From Bacillus sp. JCM 19058 (GTDB lineage: Bacteria > Bacillota > Bacilli > Bacillales_H > Bacillaceae_D): a DNA stretch of 27,206 nt. Position 1 is the stretch's first letter. Every line of letters begins with the position of its first letter. The notes below the pieces were generated by a model. The model had not been told where the DNA came from. It worked only from the letters and a program-made list of their open reading frames with translations, and did no database searches. A program made the position numbers and the translations under genes. The stretch is from contig BAXO01000074.1 in NCBI GenBank assembly GCA_001310555.1, positions 1-27,206 on the forward strand, in the 5' to 3' direction. Below, one piece after another: positions 7,841 to 16,282 of the stretch.

Positions 7841-8851
7841 TTATTCGAAAAATTGTTTGATAATTCCTTCCCCATTTCCTATTTCTACTTCAGCATAGGC
7901 ACCGTTTATTAAGGTTAGTTGTGGTGGAGCGTGTCCACAATCAATATCATATATAATTGGGAGTTTTAATTCGTCAGACAATTCTTGATAAACATCTTCT
8001 ATCGTATAGTTGTTTACTGAATGATTAGCATTGCTACGTCCAAACATGAGTCCTGAACAATTGTCAAACCAACCTGCCAACTTCATTTGTACCAATGACC
8101 GACGTACATCTGTTGTTGTTAATTCGCAATTCTCCAAAAACCAAAGTATAGGCTCTCTATTAATATATTTATTTCTAAAGGTGTTTACGTCACCATAAGG
8201 TGTACCAATTAAATGTCTTATTACGTCTATACATCCTCCAAGTAAGCGACCTTTTATATTGCATATAGTTTTTGAAGTGGTTTTCCAAATAGTATCTTCA
8301 GTTAGGTTAAAAGCATTTGGAAAAGATTTATCAGAATCCGATTCTTTTTGATATTTTATAGAAGATCTTTGAAGTACCGATGCTCCAACTTGAGTAGATA
8401 ATACAGATTCCCACATCGCGGTTGTTTCGTCAACTTCCCCACGTAAATTTAAAAAGTTAGTACCATGTGCAGTAGCAATACCAGTCTTTAAAGTGATTGC
8501 TAATAACAAAGGGCTTATATCTGAAAAGCCTATGACCCATTTACTCTTTACCTTTTTAAAATCTATGAATTCTAGTATTTCAATCAAAAGTTCTCCTCCC
8601 CTAGGAGGGTAAATTATATCTATAAAATCATCATTCATCATATTATTAAACTCATTTGCTCGATTTAATGCAGATGATGATTTTGCCTTGCTTTGAGTCC
8701 AAACAGTATCCCCACAAATAACACTATACCCTTTACTTTTCAAAAGATTACAAGTTTGTTTAAAGAAATCATGTTGTTCAATCCGTAATCCATATGATGG
8801 TGCTGTTACTCCTATAGTAGCATCTTCTTTTAAAAATGGATATTTAATAAT
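7841..8851 (-). CDS. S66 family peptidase (LD-carboxypeptidase / MccF-like), apparent ATT start
   Basis: Serine peptidase family S66, which trims muropeptides (LdcA) or inactivates microcin C-type peptides (MccF). About 336 residues, full family length. Motifs: TIGVTAPSYGL at the N-terminus, WVIGFSDISPLL containing the nucleophile Ser, ILWFLENCE containing the catalytic Glu, and DIDCGHAPPQLTL containing the catalytic His. The first ATG is at 8743, but the family's N-terminal KYPFLKEDATIGVTAPS region is coded upstream in the same frame back to an ATT at 8851, right after an in-frame TGA and 11 nt from AAAGGAG. No ATG, GTG or TTG exists in that interval. Either ATT is used or the start codon was mutated or misread. 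Confidence 0.82.
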   Translation of the reverse strand: MIKYPFLKEDATIGVTAPSYGLRIEQHDFFKQTCNLLKSKGYSVICGDTVWTQSKAKSSSALNRANEFNNMMNDDFIDIIYPPRGGELLIEILEFIDFKKVKSKWVIGFSDISPLLLAITLKTGIATAHGTNFLNLRGEVDETTAMWESVLSTQVGASVLQRSSIKYQKESDSDKSFPNAFNLTEDTIWKTTSKTICNIKGRLLGGCIDVIRHLIGTPYGDVNTFRNKYINREPILWFLENCELTTTDVRRSLVQMKLAGWFDNCSGLMFGRSNANHSVNNYTIEDVYQELSDELKLPIIYDIDCGHAPPQLTLINGAYAEVEIGNGEGIIKQFFE

Positions 8852-9210
8852 ATCCTCTCACACTCCTTTATGAAATCAAAATTTATCTACTTAATTACTC
8901 TTTATTACTTCCTTAATGTTTATTAATATTCCTTCCGTTTACATCTTCTGTTAAGAAGTTATTTTATAAAATTGTCCTATTGTTGAGCAACAAGAGACAA
9001 TGTGTTCCGCTAAATTAGTTCCTTGGAAACTAGCACTTGTTATAAACTTCTACGTATGCCATTTACAATTACACACGAATTTTTATATTCTTCCTCTAAC
9101 TCCTTATTCTCCAACTTCATATGAGATTCCTTATTATTATCGTTCATTTATTTATTTGACATAACAATTCCTTCCTAAAGCCTAAAATGTTTTCGACCCT
9201 TGAGCCCCAC
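8852..9210. other. AT-rich intergenic region
   Basis: No conserved gene is visible in this stretch between the S66 gene and the terminator of the large operon. It is clearly more AT-rich than the sequence to its right. It holds only a 35-codon minus-strand frame, listed separately, and no repeat or hairpin with a T-run that I could find. Confidence 0.4.
9040..9147 (-). CDS. possible 35-residue peptide, hypothetical
   Basis: Minus-strand frame starting MNDNNKESHMKLENKELEEE. It is charged and could be helical. A GGAAGGAATTGTT ribosome-like site precedes a nearby ATG (ATGTCAAATAAATAA) rather than this one. No family is recognised, and the frame may be chance in AT-rich DNA. Confidence 0.2.
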   Translation of the reverse strand: MNDNNKESHMKLENKELEEEYKNSCVIVNGIRRSL

Positions 9211-9237
9211 CAAAAAAGCATGCCCGTTCGGACATGC
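9211..9237 (-). terminator. rho-independent terminator of the beta-propeller/ABC/FAD operon
   Basis: On the minus strand GCATGTCCG-AA-CGGGCATGC forms a stem with one mismatch, followed by TTTTTT. It lies just after the stop of the FAD oxidoreductase gene at 9245. Confidence 0.85.
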
Positions 9238-9244
9238 GTTCTCT

Positions 9245-10607
9245 TTACGTGAGTATGGCACCTTGCTGTTTTAATGTGTCTTGCAATAGCTCCACACGAA
9301 GTTCCCGTGGCCGACATTTTTCTTTCACTGCTAGAGCAGCGGCCGCTCCAGCAGCTTCACCGATTGCAAGGCAAATTGCTTGAACGCGGAAGGAGCCTAA
9401 TGCCTCATGGGTTGCCGAGATGCAGCGGCCTGCCACAAGCAAGTTGTTGAGCCTTTTGGCAGGAGTGAGCGGTATGGAATATCGTAATGGGTTCCCTTTG
9501 GCAGCTTGTAAATTTCAGTTGTGGACGAGTCCGGCGAGTGGATATCAATCATGTAGCATGACTGGGCGATGCAATCGTCGAATTGCTTTAATTCGACGAT
9601 GTCTTGTTGCGTCATGACATAATCGCCAATCACGCGGCGCGTTTCACGAATACCGACTTGCGGTGCTGTCTGCAACAGCTCTGCCCGCTTAAAGCCGGGA
9701 ACGTATTCTTTTAAAAAGGCGATGCATCCAGCACTTGTTCGCGCCCAATCACTTCAGCGTCTGTTAAGTCTCTCGGGTCGAGCGCATTTTTCCCCTGAAT
9801 GCGTCCAAAGTTAATGCCGACGACATTATCCATCCATGGTACGGTAAAGATCGCTGCGACATGATCCCTGTTCACTTTCGTTAAAAAGCCGTCTTGCTTC
9901 GCTTGCTTGATTTCGTCTGCAAATCCGGTCGCGTTTAAGTAATAGTAGCCGTCTTCTGTTTTCCAATAGCCACGGCGCTCTTGCTCATCCAGCATATCGC
10001 CAAGCTCTTTTGTATCGACATTCCCGAGCACGTACATTAGCGAGGACGGCTGCGTGCCGCCATCCTTTTCCCGGCCGATCTTGCACTCGGCGCCTGCCCG
10101 TTCCGCGACATCTCCGTCACCTGTTGCATCAATCACATTCGTCGCAAGCAGTACCTCTCGTCCAGCCTTGCTCTCAATGATAACTGCGTCAATCGTCCCG
10201 TCCGTTGTGATTGTATCAACGATGGATGTATGGCAAAGAAGCTCAACCCCCGCTTCAGCTAGCAATTCAAATGCGAGAATCTTGTATTGCTCAGCATTAA
10301 ACGGTTCCCACCCTTTGCGGTCCGTCATAATCAACCCGTCTCGGTCAAACAGTTTTTGGCGGATCTCTTGGAAAATTCCACCCGTAATAAAGCGCTCCTT
10401 ATCATGATAGCCATAGGCAAACGACGTCACCATTCCAGCGGTACCCATGCCACCGAGAAATCCATGAGATTCAAGCAGAACCGTTTTTACACCGTTGCGT
10501 GCCGCACTTAACGCAGCGCCTATTCCGGCTGGTCCTCCTCCGCAAACAACGACATCTGCCTTTGCACGCACTGGCAGTTGTTTTGCAGTTTCAGTCATGT
10601 ACTTCAT
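9245..10607 (-). CDS. FAD-dependent oxidoreductase (FAD_oxidored, PF12831 type), two frameshifts
   Basis: About 454 residues after correction. The N-terminus has the Rossmann motif VVVCGGGPAGIGAA (near residues 18-31), then FLGGMGTAGMV, and later NVIDATGDGDVAERAGAE, the second nucleotide-binding segment common to this family. The C-terminus reads NLLVAGRCISATHEALGS and IGEAAGAAAALA. The frame breaks in short homopolymers at 9713-9717 (T5 on the coding strand) and 9454-9457 (A4). Adding one base at each restores FLKEYVPGF and LPKRLNNLLVAG. ATG 10607 follows GGAGG. It is the last gene of the operon, 26 nt after the second permease. Relatives are often found in sugar operons and sometimes labelled xanthan lyase without proof. 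Oxidation or reduction of an imported sugar is inference. Confidence 0.85.
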
Positions 10608-10633
10608 TTGTTGTTTCCTCCATTTCGGTTTGG

Positions 10634-11467
10634 TTATTCCTTTGACCCGGACATCGCTAAACTCTCAATAAATTGTTTTTGCGCAAAGAAAAAGACAAGT
10701 AGTACAGGAAGCGTTGCTAGCACGGATGCGCTCATCAACGAACTCCAATCAGTGCCTGCCTCGTCGGTAAAGAGGGAGAGTGCGAGAGGCAAGGTCATCA
10801 GTTCTCTTGAGTTAATAAAAATCAATGGTTCCAGGAATTCATTCCAATTTGTTAAAAACGTAAAAATCGTCACAGTCGCGAGTGCTGGCTTCGATAGCGG
10901 CAGCATAATTTGCACAAAGATCCGGAAGCGAGAACACCCGTCAATCCGGGCCGCATCTTCAAGTTCAGCCGGGACTTGTTTGAAAAACTGGCGCATTACA
11001 AAAATGCCAAACGCACCGCCTGCACCAAAGATCGGGATTAGGATCAAAGGCATATGCGTATCGATCCAGCTTAGCTCTCTCATAAACAGAAACAACGGAA
11101 TAATTGTCACTTCTCCAGGAATCATCATCACGCCTAAAAACAATAGAAACACCAGATTCCTGCCCCTGAATGGGATGTGAGCGAAGGCATAGCCGGCGAG
11201 AGACGCCAGCAGTACTGTCCCGATAGTGACCAGAGCCCCGATGTATAGACTATTGAACATTTGCCTGAGAAAATACGTGCTCGTAAGTACATTGATGTAG
11301 CTATCCCATTGAAGCGGATCAGGGATAAAGGTTGGCGGCAAAGAGAAAATTTGATTAGGGTCCTTCAATGACGTTGTGACCATCCAAAGAAACGGCAACA
11401 GCAACACGGCTGAGATAGCCATCAATAGTCCGTAACGGACAACAGTGGAAACTAGATTAATCTTCAT
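10634..11467 (-). CDS. carbohydrate ABC transporter permease (MalG/MsmG type)
   Basis: Intact 277-residue inner-membrane permease. Six hydrophobic segments are visible, starting with VVRYGLLMAISAVLLLPFLWM and followed by the family MVTTSLKDPNQIF periplasmic start. The cytoplasmic EAA loop reads ELEDAARIDGCSRFRIFVQI, the contact site for the ATPase. The end SLAMSGSKE with the preceding AQKQFIESL is typical of the MalG group. ATG 11467 overlaps the end of the first permease by 11 nt, so the two are translationally coupled. No ATPase gene is present in this operon. Bacillus sugar importers of this type commonly share a multitask ATPase such as MsmX, so this is expected. Confidence 0.93.
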   Translation of the reverse strand: MKINLVSTVVRYGLLMAISAVLLLPFLWMVTTSLKDPNQIFSLPPTFIPDPLQWDSYINVLTSTYFLRQMFNSLYIGALVTIGTVLLASLAGYAFAHIPFRGRNLVFLLFLGVMMIPGEVTIIPLFLFMRELSWIDTHMPLILIPIFGAGGAFGIFVMRQFFKQVPAELEDAARIDGCSRFRIFVQIMLPLSKPALATVTIFTFLTNWNEFLEPLIFINSRELMTLPLALSLFTDEAGTDWSSLMSASVLATLPVLLVFFFAQKQFIESLAMSGSKE

Positions 11468-12389
11468 TGTAAACCCACCTTTTCCGAAGCCACCATTGAA
11501 TCAATGTGAACGCAAAAATGATAAAGAACAAAATAAATGCCGCTGCGGAAGCATAGCCCATCTCAAACAGGCGAAACGCTTTTTCCCAAATATAATACAC
11601 AATCACTTTCGTGCTGCTTTCCGGGCCGCCTCTTGTCATCACAAAGATTTGCGCAAAGATTTTCATCGCGCCAATGATCGTAATAATCGTCGCTAAAAAC
11701 ACGGTCGGCGAAATAATTGGGAGCGTGATGTTCTTAAATTGGCGCCAGCTCCCGGCCCCATCAATACGGGCCGCTTCATACAAATTCCGCGGAACCATTT
11801 GCAAGGCAGCTAGGAATAGCACCATGTTTAGACCGACATTTTTGAGTACACTCGTAAGGATTACTACTGGCATGGCCAGATTGTTGTCATATAGCCACGC
11901 TTGCTGCTCGATGCCGATGACAGCAAGGAGCGAGTTAACGAAGCCAAAGTCTGTTGCGAACATGTAACGCCATACAATCGCCCATACCACAAGGGTTGTT
12001 ACAACCGGGACAAACACAATTGTCCGGAAGATACCCATCCCAGGAAGCGGATGGCGCAAAAGCAAAGCCAACCCAAGCGCAAGTAAGATGTTTAATGGAA
12101 CCAAGCCAGCAGTGAACACAATCGTATTACGCATCACTTGCTGGAATTCAGGGTCCTGCACAATCGCTCCATAATTAGCGGTGCCGACAAACTCCGACTG
12201 GCCAAGGAGCGGCCAATCGGTAAAGCTCATGTAGAAAGCGAAACCAATTGGAATAAACATAAAGATAGTGAAACCGAGAAGCATCGGACTGAGAAAAAGC
12301 CAGCCGGCCAGTTCATCTCGATTAACAAACGGTTTGCGCGCACCTTTCTTCTTTTGGTTCTGTTGGCCCGCGTGAAAATCTATACTCAT
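11457..12389 (-). CDS. carbohydrate ABC transporter permease (MalF/UgpA type)
   Basis: Intact 310-residue permease, first of the pair. A basic cytoplasmic N-terminus (QNQKKKGARKPFVNR) leads into the first membrane segment GWLFLSPMLLGFTIFMFIPI, typical of MalF/UgpA-like sugar permeases, followed by five more. The EAA motif reads NLYEAARIDGAGSWRQFKNI. The start ATG 12389 has a GAGGTGG ribosome site in the 19-nt gap after the binding-protein gene. With the downstream permease it forms the membrane channel for the sugar captured by the lipoprotein encoded at 12409-13672. Confidence 0.93.
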   Translation of the reverse strand: MSIDFHAGQQNQKKKGARKPFVNRDELAGWLFLSPMLLGFTIFMFIPIGFAFYMSFTDWPLLGQSEFVGTANYGAIVQDPEFQQVMRNTIVFTAGLVPLNILLALGLALLLRHPLPGMGIFRTIVFVPVVTTLVVWAIVWRYMFATDFGFVNSLLAVIGIEQQAWLYDNNLAMPVVILTSVLKNVGLNMVLFLAALQMVPRNLYEAARIDGAGSWRQFKNITLPIISPTVFLATIITIIGAMKIFAQIFVMTRGGPESSTKVIVYYIWEKAFRLFEMGYASAAAFILFFIIFAFTLIQWWLRKRWVYNED

Positions 12390-12408
12390 CTCACATCCAC
12401 CTCATCGG

Positions 12409-13672
12409 TCATTTTTCCACCAACGGATTAATGCTTGATTCCATTTGTTCGAGAATCTCAGCTGGTTCAGCCGTTTGGCCAAATAAGCGGTCAAACCCTT
12501 GTAAGATCTGATTATCGATGTTTTGCCATTCAGGATGGATCGGCAACACACGCGACTCTTCACTTAAGTTCAAAATGGTAGACTCCATGCTTTCCCGCGG
12601 TGGATTGCCTGGCTGCTCGATAAAAGCATCTGATTCAAGCACTGACGCCCGCGGAGGAGCAAAATATGTCGATGTAGCTTCCATTCCTGTTTGACCGGCA
12701 AAGTAGCGGATGACGTCCAATGCTTCTTCCGGATGTTCGGTTCCTTCAAACATCACATAGCCTGCTTGCCCGAGAATCGGCGAACGTCCTTGTGAACCAA
12801 GCGGGACAGGAGCGATATCCCATTCAAAGTCTTCGATCCCTCGGGCGGTTGACACATAACTGTACACATCAAAGAACATCCCGATGTTGCCTGCTTCAAA
12901 CGCAACTTGGTCACCAGCACGAGGGTGGGACCGATCCTCAAACATCATCCGGTCAAGCATTTCAAAAGTGGAAATACCGGCTTCGCTGTTCCACGTGAAC
13001 TCGGTCGTGTCTTCATTAAACAGGTCTCCCCCTTCTGCACGCGTGTGGGCAAGTAAATTCTCCCATGTTTCCCAGGCACGAAAGAAATTCGCGCCGTACA
13101 CCCCTTCTTCCTGAGCGATGACGGCAGCGGCTTCTTCAAATGCTTCCCATGTCCACTCCCCGCGACTTTCCAAGGCTTGGGCGTTTCAAGGCCGTTCTTT
13201 TCAAATAGTGTTTGATTGTAATAAATAATATGGGGTGGGCTCGAAAACGGGACACCGTAAAGGGCGTCATCGACTTCATACTGCGTAATCGTCCCTGGCA
13301 AAATATCGTCAAAATCAAATAGCTCATCCTCGCGCAATGCCGATAGATCAGCTAATATCCCATTCTCGATAAATTGCGGAATCATCCGCTCTGCTGCCCA
13401 GCCAATATCGGGCAATTCTTGTCCTGCCGCTAGCACAGTCATATTCTGTTGATAATCAGGAAAAGGCGTTGTTTGGATGGTCACATTCACGTTCGGATGC
13501 TCCTCATTATACGTTTCAAGCAACTCCTCATAAACGGCAATATGGTTTTCATTTCCCCATGTCGAAAACGTCAGTTCGATTTGTTCGACGCTATCCACGC
13601 CCGCGTCAGAGCCAGCTGATGAACAGCCCGCCACAACGACTAACAAAGCCGCGCTTACTCCCCATTTTTCAT
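12409..13672 (-). CDS. ABC transporter sugar-binding lipoprotein (family 1), two frameshifts
   Basis: About 421 residues after correction. ATG 13672 follows a perfect AAAGGAGG. As written the frame ends after five codons, but a sixth A in the A5 run (13665-13669) gives MKKWGVSAALLVVVAGCSS, a lipoprotein signal with lipobox VAGC. The mature part has LTFSTWGNENHIAVYEELL, DIGWAAERMIPQF and LYGVPFSSPPHIIYYNQ, all standard. A second break near 13174 is repaired by one base, giving TPKPLESRGEWTWEAFEEAA. The C-terminal half has GNIGMFFDVYSYV and PILGQAGYVMFEGTEHPEEA. It precedes two permeases and follows the sensor kinase gene by 91 nt, a layout typical of kinase-controlled oligosaccharide importers. 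Confidence 0.88.
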
Positions 13673-13763
13673 CTTACGTCCTCCTTTAGTTGTTCTACGC
13701 ACTAGTATAGGGTAAGGCGCTCTCATAAAAGAGGGTGCTCGCTTTCGATTTGGTATTCTTTAA

Positions 13764-15500
13764 TCAAGTATTTGGCAAACAAAGCGTCACTTTGGTTCCT
13801 TGGTCCGGCGCACTTACAACTTCCAGATGAGCCTGCTCTCCTAAAAGCAAGAAAAGCCGGTCTGAAATATTGCGCAACGCTACCTTATTGCCATCCTCAA
13901 GCAATTGATGGCTCGCTTGAATTCCTTCCAGCGTTTCCTGGTCCATCCCCTTCCCGCTATCTGTTACTTCAATGTAGGAAAATGAGCCGTCTTGCCACCC
14001 GTTGATCGTAATGGCTCCCGCTATACCGCCGTGTTGGTGCCCATGCTCAATTGCATTTTCAAGCAAAGGCTGTAGCGTTAGTTTTGGAATCATAATGGAA
14101 AGCATATCTTCAGGAACGGCAATCGAGAATGACACACTTCCCTCAAGCCGTTTCTGTTGTATGCTCATATACGACTCCACAAAGGCAAGCTCTTCTTTCA
14201 AAGGAACAAATCGCGTTTTCTGGTCAATGCTATAACGAATCAACCGGCCCAAGGAAGCAACCATGTCCGATAATTCATATTCATGTTTTTCAATCGCCAT
14301 CATATTAATATGTTCCAATGTATTATAGATAAAATGGGGATTCATTTGGCTTTGAAGCGCTTTGATTTCTGCATCCTTTTCCCGGATTTCCGTTTGGTAC
14401 ACTTTCGCAATCAGCTCATTGATCTGTTCCATCATGTGGTTAAAGCCAATTGATAACTGCCCTAACTCATCCTTCGACGTTGCCTCAATCCGATGATGGA
14501 ACTCCCCTCTTTCTGCGAGCGTCATCATTTGGCGAAGTTTAAAAATTGGCTTGGTTAAATTTCGTTCAGCGATTAAGGCAAGGATAATGACAAGGACCGA
14601 TACCGCAACCATTAATGCAATTGTTAATTGACGCAAAGAGCGCGATGCATCGACAATGTGGTGTTCTGGCAAAAATACAATCGTCTGCACTTCTCCGCTC
14701 GAATGGTCGCGAATTACAGGTAAGTAAGCCACACGATCAACCGCAATCGAATCTCGTTCCACCAGAGCCGAAACATCATGGCCCAGCTCTTGCAAAATCG
14801 GGTAAATTCGCTTACCTTTTTCAAAGATCCGTCTTCCGCTCCCATCCACGATGCTTATTGATGCCTCCTCCGATAATGCAACATCCGCAAGAAGCGATTC
14901 GATAAAATTCAACTTAATATCTATTTTAATTATTCCAAGCGGTTGCAAGCCGTCCGGATCACGTAGCAAGCGTCCCACTGAAAAAACGGGTTCCTTCCCA
15001 TCTAGAAAATAAGATGGGGCATGCGTCGCCAGCAGAAGCGACCGCCCCTCTCCTGCTTGGATAAGCTGCTTCCATTCGATCGGCTCATCGGATAAACGTT
15101 GAACCGTCCGCGGTGAACCAAGGTTACTAAACAAACTGCCGTCACTAGTAATAATATGAATACCGGAAAGCTCTTGGCGATTATAGGAGAGCGTCGATAG
15201 AAATGAGCTCATCCGTTCAAGCTCCTCAGTATGCGGGTAATAGCCCTCCTGGTGCTCGGCGCGTTCCTGTAGAATGGCAAGAATATCCCGGTCATACAGC
15301 GGCAACAGCGAAAGCCGGTGCATCTCTTCAATGTACGCATTGATGTTTTGGTTCACTTGATCAATGACTTGAACCGTATAATGATAGGTCTGATCTTCAA
15401 GCGTCTTCGAAAAATACGAATATGTGAGCATTCCTAATAGATTTAGCGGAAGCAAAACAATTGCTAAAAATAACAGGATAATCTTATGCCGAAGCACCAC
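13764..15500 (-). CDS. sensor histidine kinase, YesM type
   Basis: About 578 residues. TM1 (IILLFLAIVLLPLNLLGML) is followed by a 260-residue extracellular Cache-like sensor region, TM2 (LTIALMVAVSVLVIILALIA), a HAMP linker (LTKPIFKLRQMMTLAERGEF), the His_kinase PF06580 box QMNPHFIYNTLEHINMMA with the phosphoacceptor His, and an ATPase domain with LLENAIEHG and DSGKGM. I set the start at GTG 15500 (or GTG 15497) because AAAGGAGGGG lies just upstream and TM1 follows at once. The frame also runs into the upstream regulator gene, but that continuity comes from an indel near 15558. It should phosphorylate the adjacent regulator in response to an extracellular sugar, perhaps via the binding protein. 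Confidence 0.9.
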   Translation of the reverse strand: MVLRHKIILLFLAIVLLPLNLLGMLTYSYFSKTLEDQTYHYTVQVIDQVNQNINAYIEEMHRLSLLPLYDRDILAILQERAEHQEGYYPHTEELERMSSFLSTLSYNRQELSGIHIITSDGSLFSNLGSPRTVQRLSDEPIEWKQLIQAGEGRSLLLATHAPSYFLDGKEPVFSVGRLLRDPDGLQPLGIIKIDIKLNFIESLLADVALSEEASISIVDGSGRRIFEKGKRIYPILQELGHDVSALVERDSIAVDRVAYLPVIRDHSSGEVQTIVFLPEHHIVDASRSLRQLTIALMVAVSVLVIILALIAERNLTKPIFKLRQMMTLAERGEFHHRIEATSKDELGQLSIGFNHMMEQINELIAKVYQTEIREKDAEIKALQSQMNPHFIYNTLEHINMMAIEKHEYELSDMVASLGRLIRYSIDQKTRFVPLKEELAFVESYMSIQQKRLEGSVSFSIAVPEDMLSIMIPKLTLQPLLENAIEHGHQHGGIAGAITINGWQDGSFSYIEVTDSGKGMDQETLEGIQASHQLLEDGNKVALRNISDRLFLLLGEQAHLEVVSAPDQGTKVTLCLPNT

Positions 15501-15525
15501 TGCCGCCCCTCCTTTCATTTCGTGT

Positions 15526-16235
15526 TCACACTGGTGTGGATTGCCTGAACTGGGTAGCGTACAGCCATTTTCTTTCTTAAATATTTTCATAAAATGCTTC
15601 TCGCTTTGGTAGCCGGCCATTCTTGCTACTTCATAAACACGAAGATTGGTTTCTTTTAAGAGCCTCTCGGCGCGCTGAAGTCGCTTGGCCGTAACGTAGG
15701 TTGAAAAGTTTTGCCCTGTCTCGTTTTTAAACCATTGACTGAAGTAAGTCGGGTGCAAATGGACTAACTGGGCCACATCCGAAAGAGTGATGTCTTGGTC
15801 TATCTTTCGTTTTATATACGCGTCCACCTGACAAATGGGCTGATTCCCCTCCTGTACGTCTCCTCCTAAATCCCGCTTGATTTCATCAAACGCGAGCACC
15901 ACTTCCGTCCGGTCAATTGGCTTCAGCAAATACCTGGCAACACCAAATTGAATCGCTTGTTGGGCGTAAGCAAACTCTTCATGGCCGCTTACAATTACAA
16001 TCGCCAATTGTGGATAATGCGCCCGCGCCTCCTTGATCAAGGACAATCCGTCCCGCCTTGGCATCCGAATATCGGTCAACAGCACGTCAGGACAATCATA
16101 TGCCAGCAGTTCAAGCGCTCGATCGCCATGGTCCGCTTCGCCCACGACTTCAAAATCGCTTATAAGGTCATTCACAATCGCCGCTAATCCTTTTCGGATC
16201 ACCTTTTCATCTTCTGCGATCACTACTTTAAACAT
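15526..16235 (-). CDS. response regulator with AraC-type DNA-binding domain, YesN type, one frameshift near the end
   Basis: About 236 residues. Receiver domain: acidic pocket E8-D9, phosphoacceptor D55 in LLTDIRMP, S83 and K105 in RYLLKPID. The AraC helix-turn-helix pair follows, with ITLSDVAQLVHLHPTYFSQW and VYEVARMAGYQSEKHFMKIF. As written the frame continues into the kinase. One added base near 15558 gives the normal AraC ending ATQFRQSTPV and a TGA at 15526, 26 nt before the kinase start. ATG 16235 has AAGGGGGG upstream. The linker between domains is short for YesN. It probably activates the operon in which it lies, including the secreted enzyme and the importer. Confidence 0.9.
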
Positions 16236-16253
16236 GGTTCGCCCCCCTTATAG

Positions 16254-16282
16254 AAAAAGAACCTTCATCGCAAAGAAGGTCC
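16254..16282 (-). terminator. weak terminator or attenuator between the beta-propeller gene and the regulator gene
   Basis: On the minus strand ACCTTC-N8-GAAGGT forms a hairpin overlapping the stop codon at 16265, followed by TCTTTTTC. The next ribosome site is only about 10 nt further, so it may reduce rather than block read-through from the first gene. Confidence 0.5.

Noticed and set aside
10054..12431. Several long plus-strand frames opposite the permease and FAD genes.
   Set aside because: They are mirror frames of conserved minus-strand genes, with no ribosome sites or recognisable domains.
13673..13763. A separate promoter before the sugar-binding protein gene (TATACT near 13705).
   Set aside because: No -35 partner at a workable distance, so read-through from the kinase gene is enough to explain expression.
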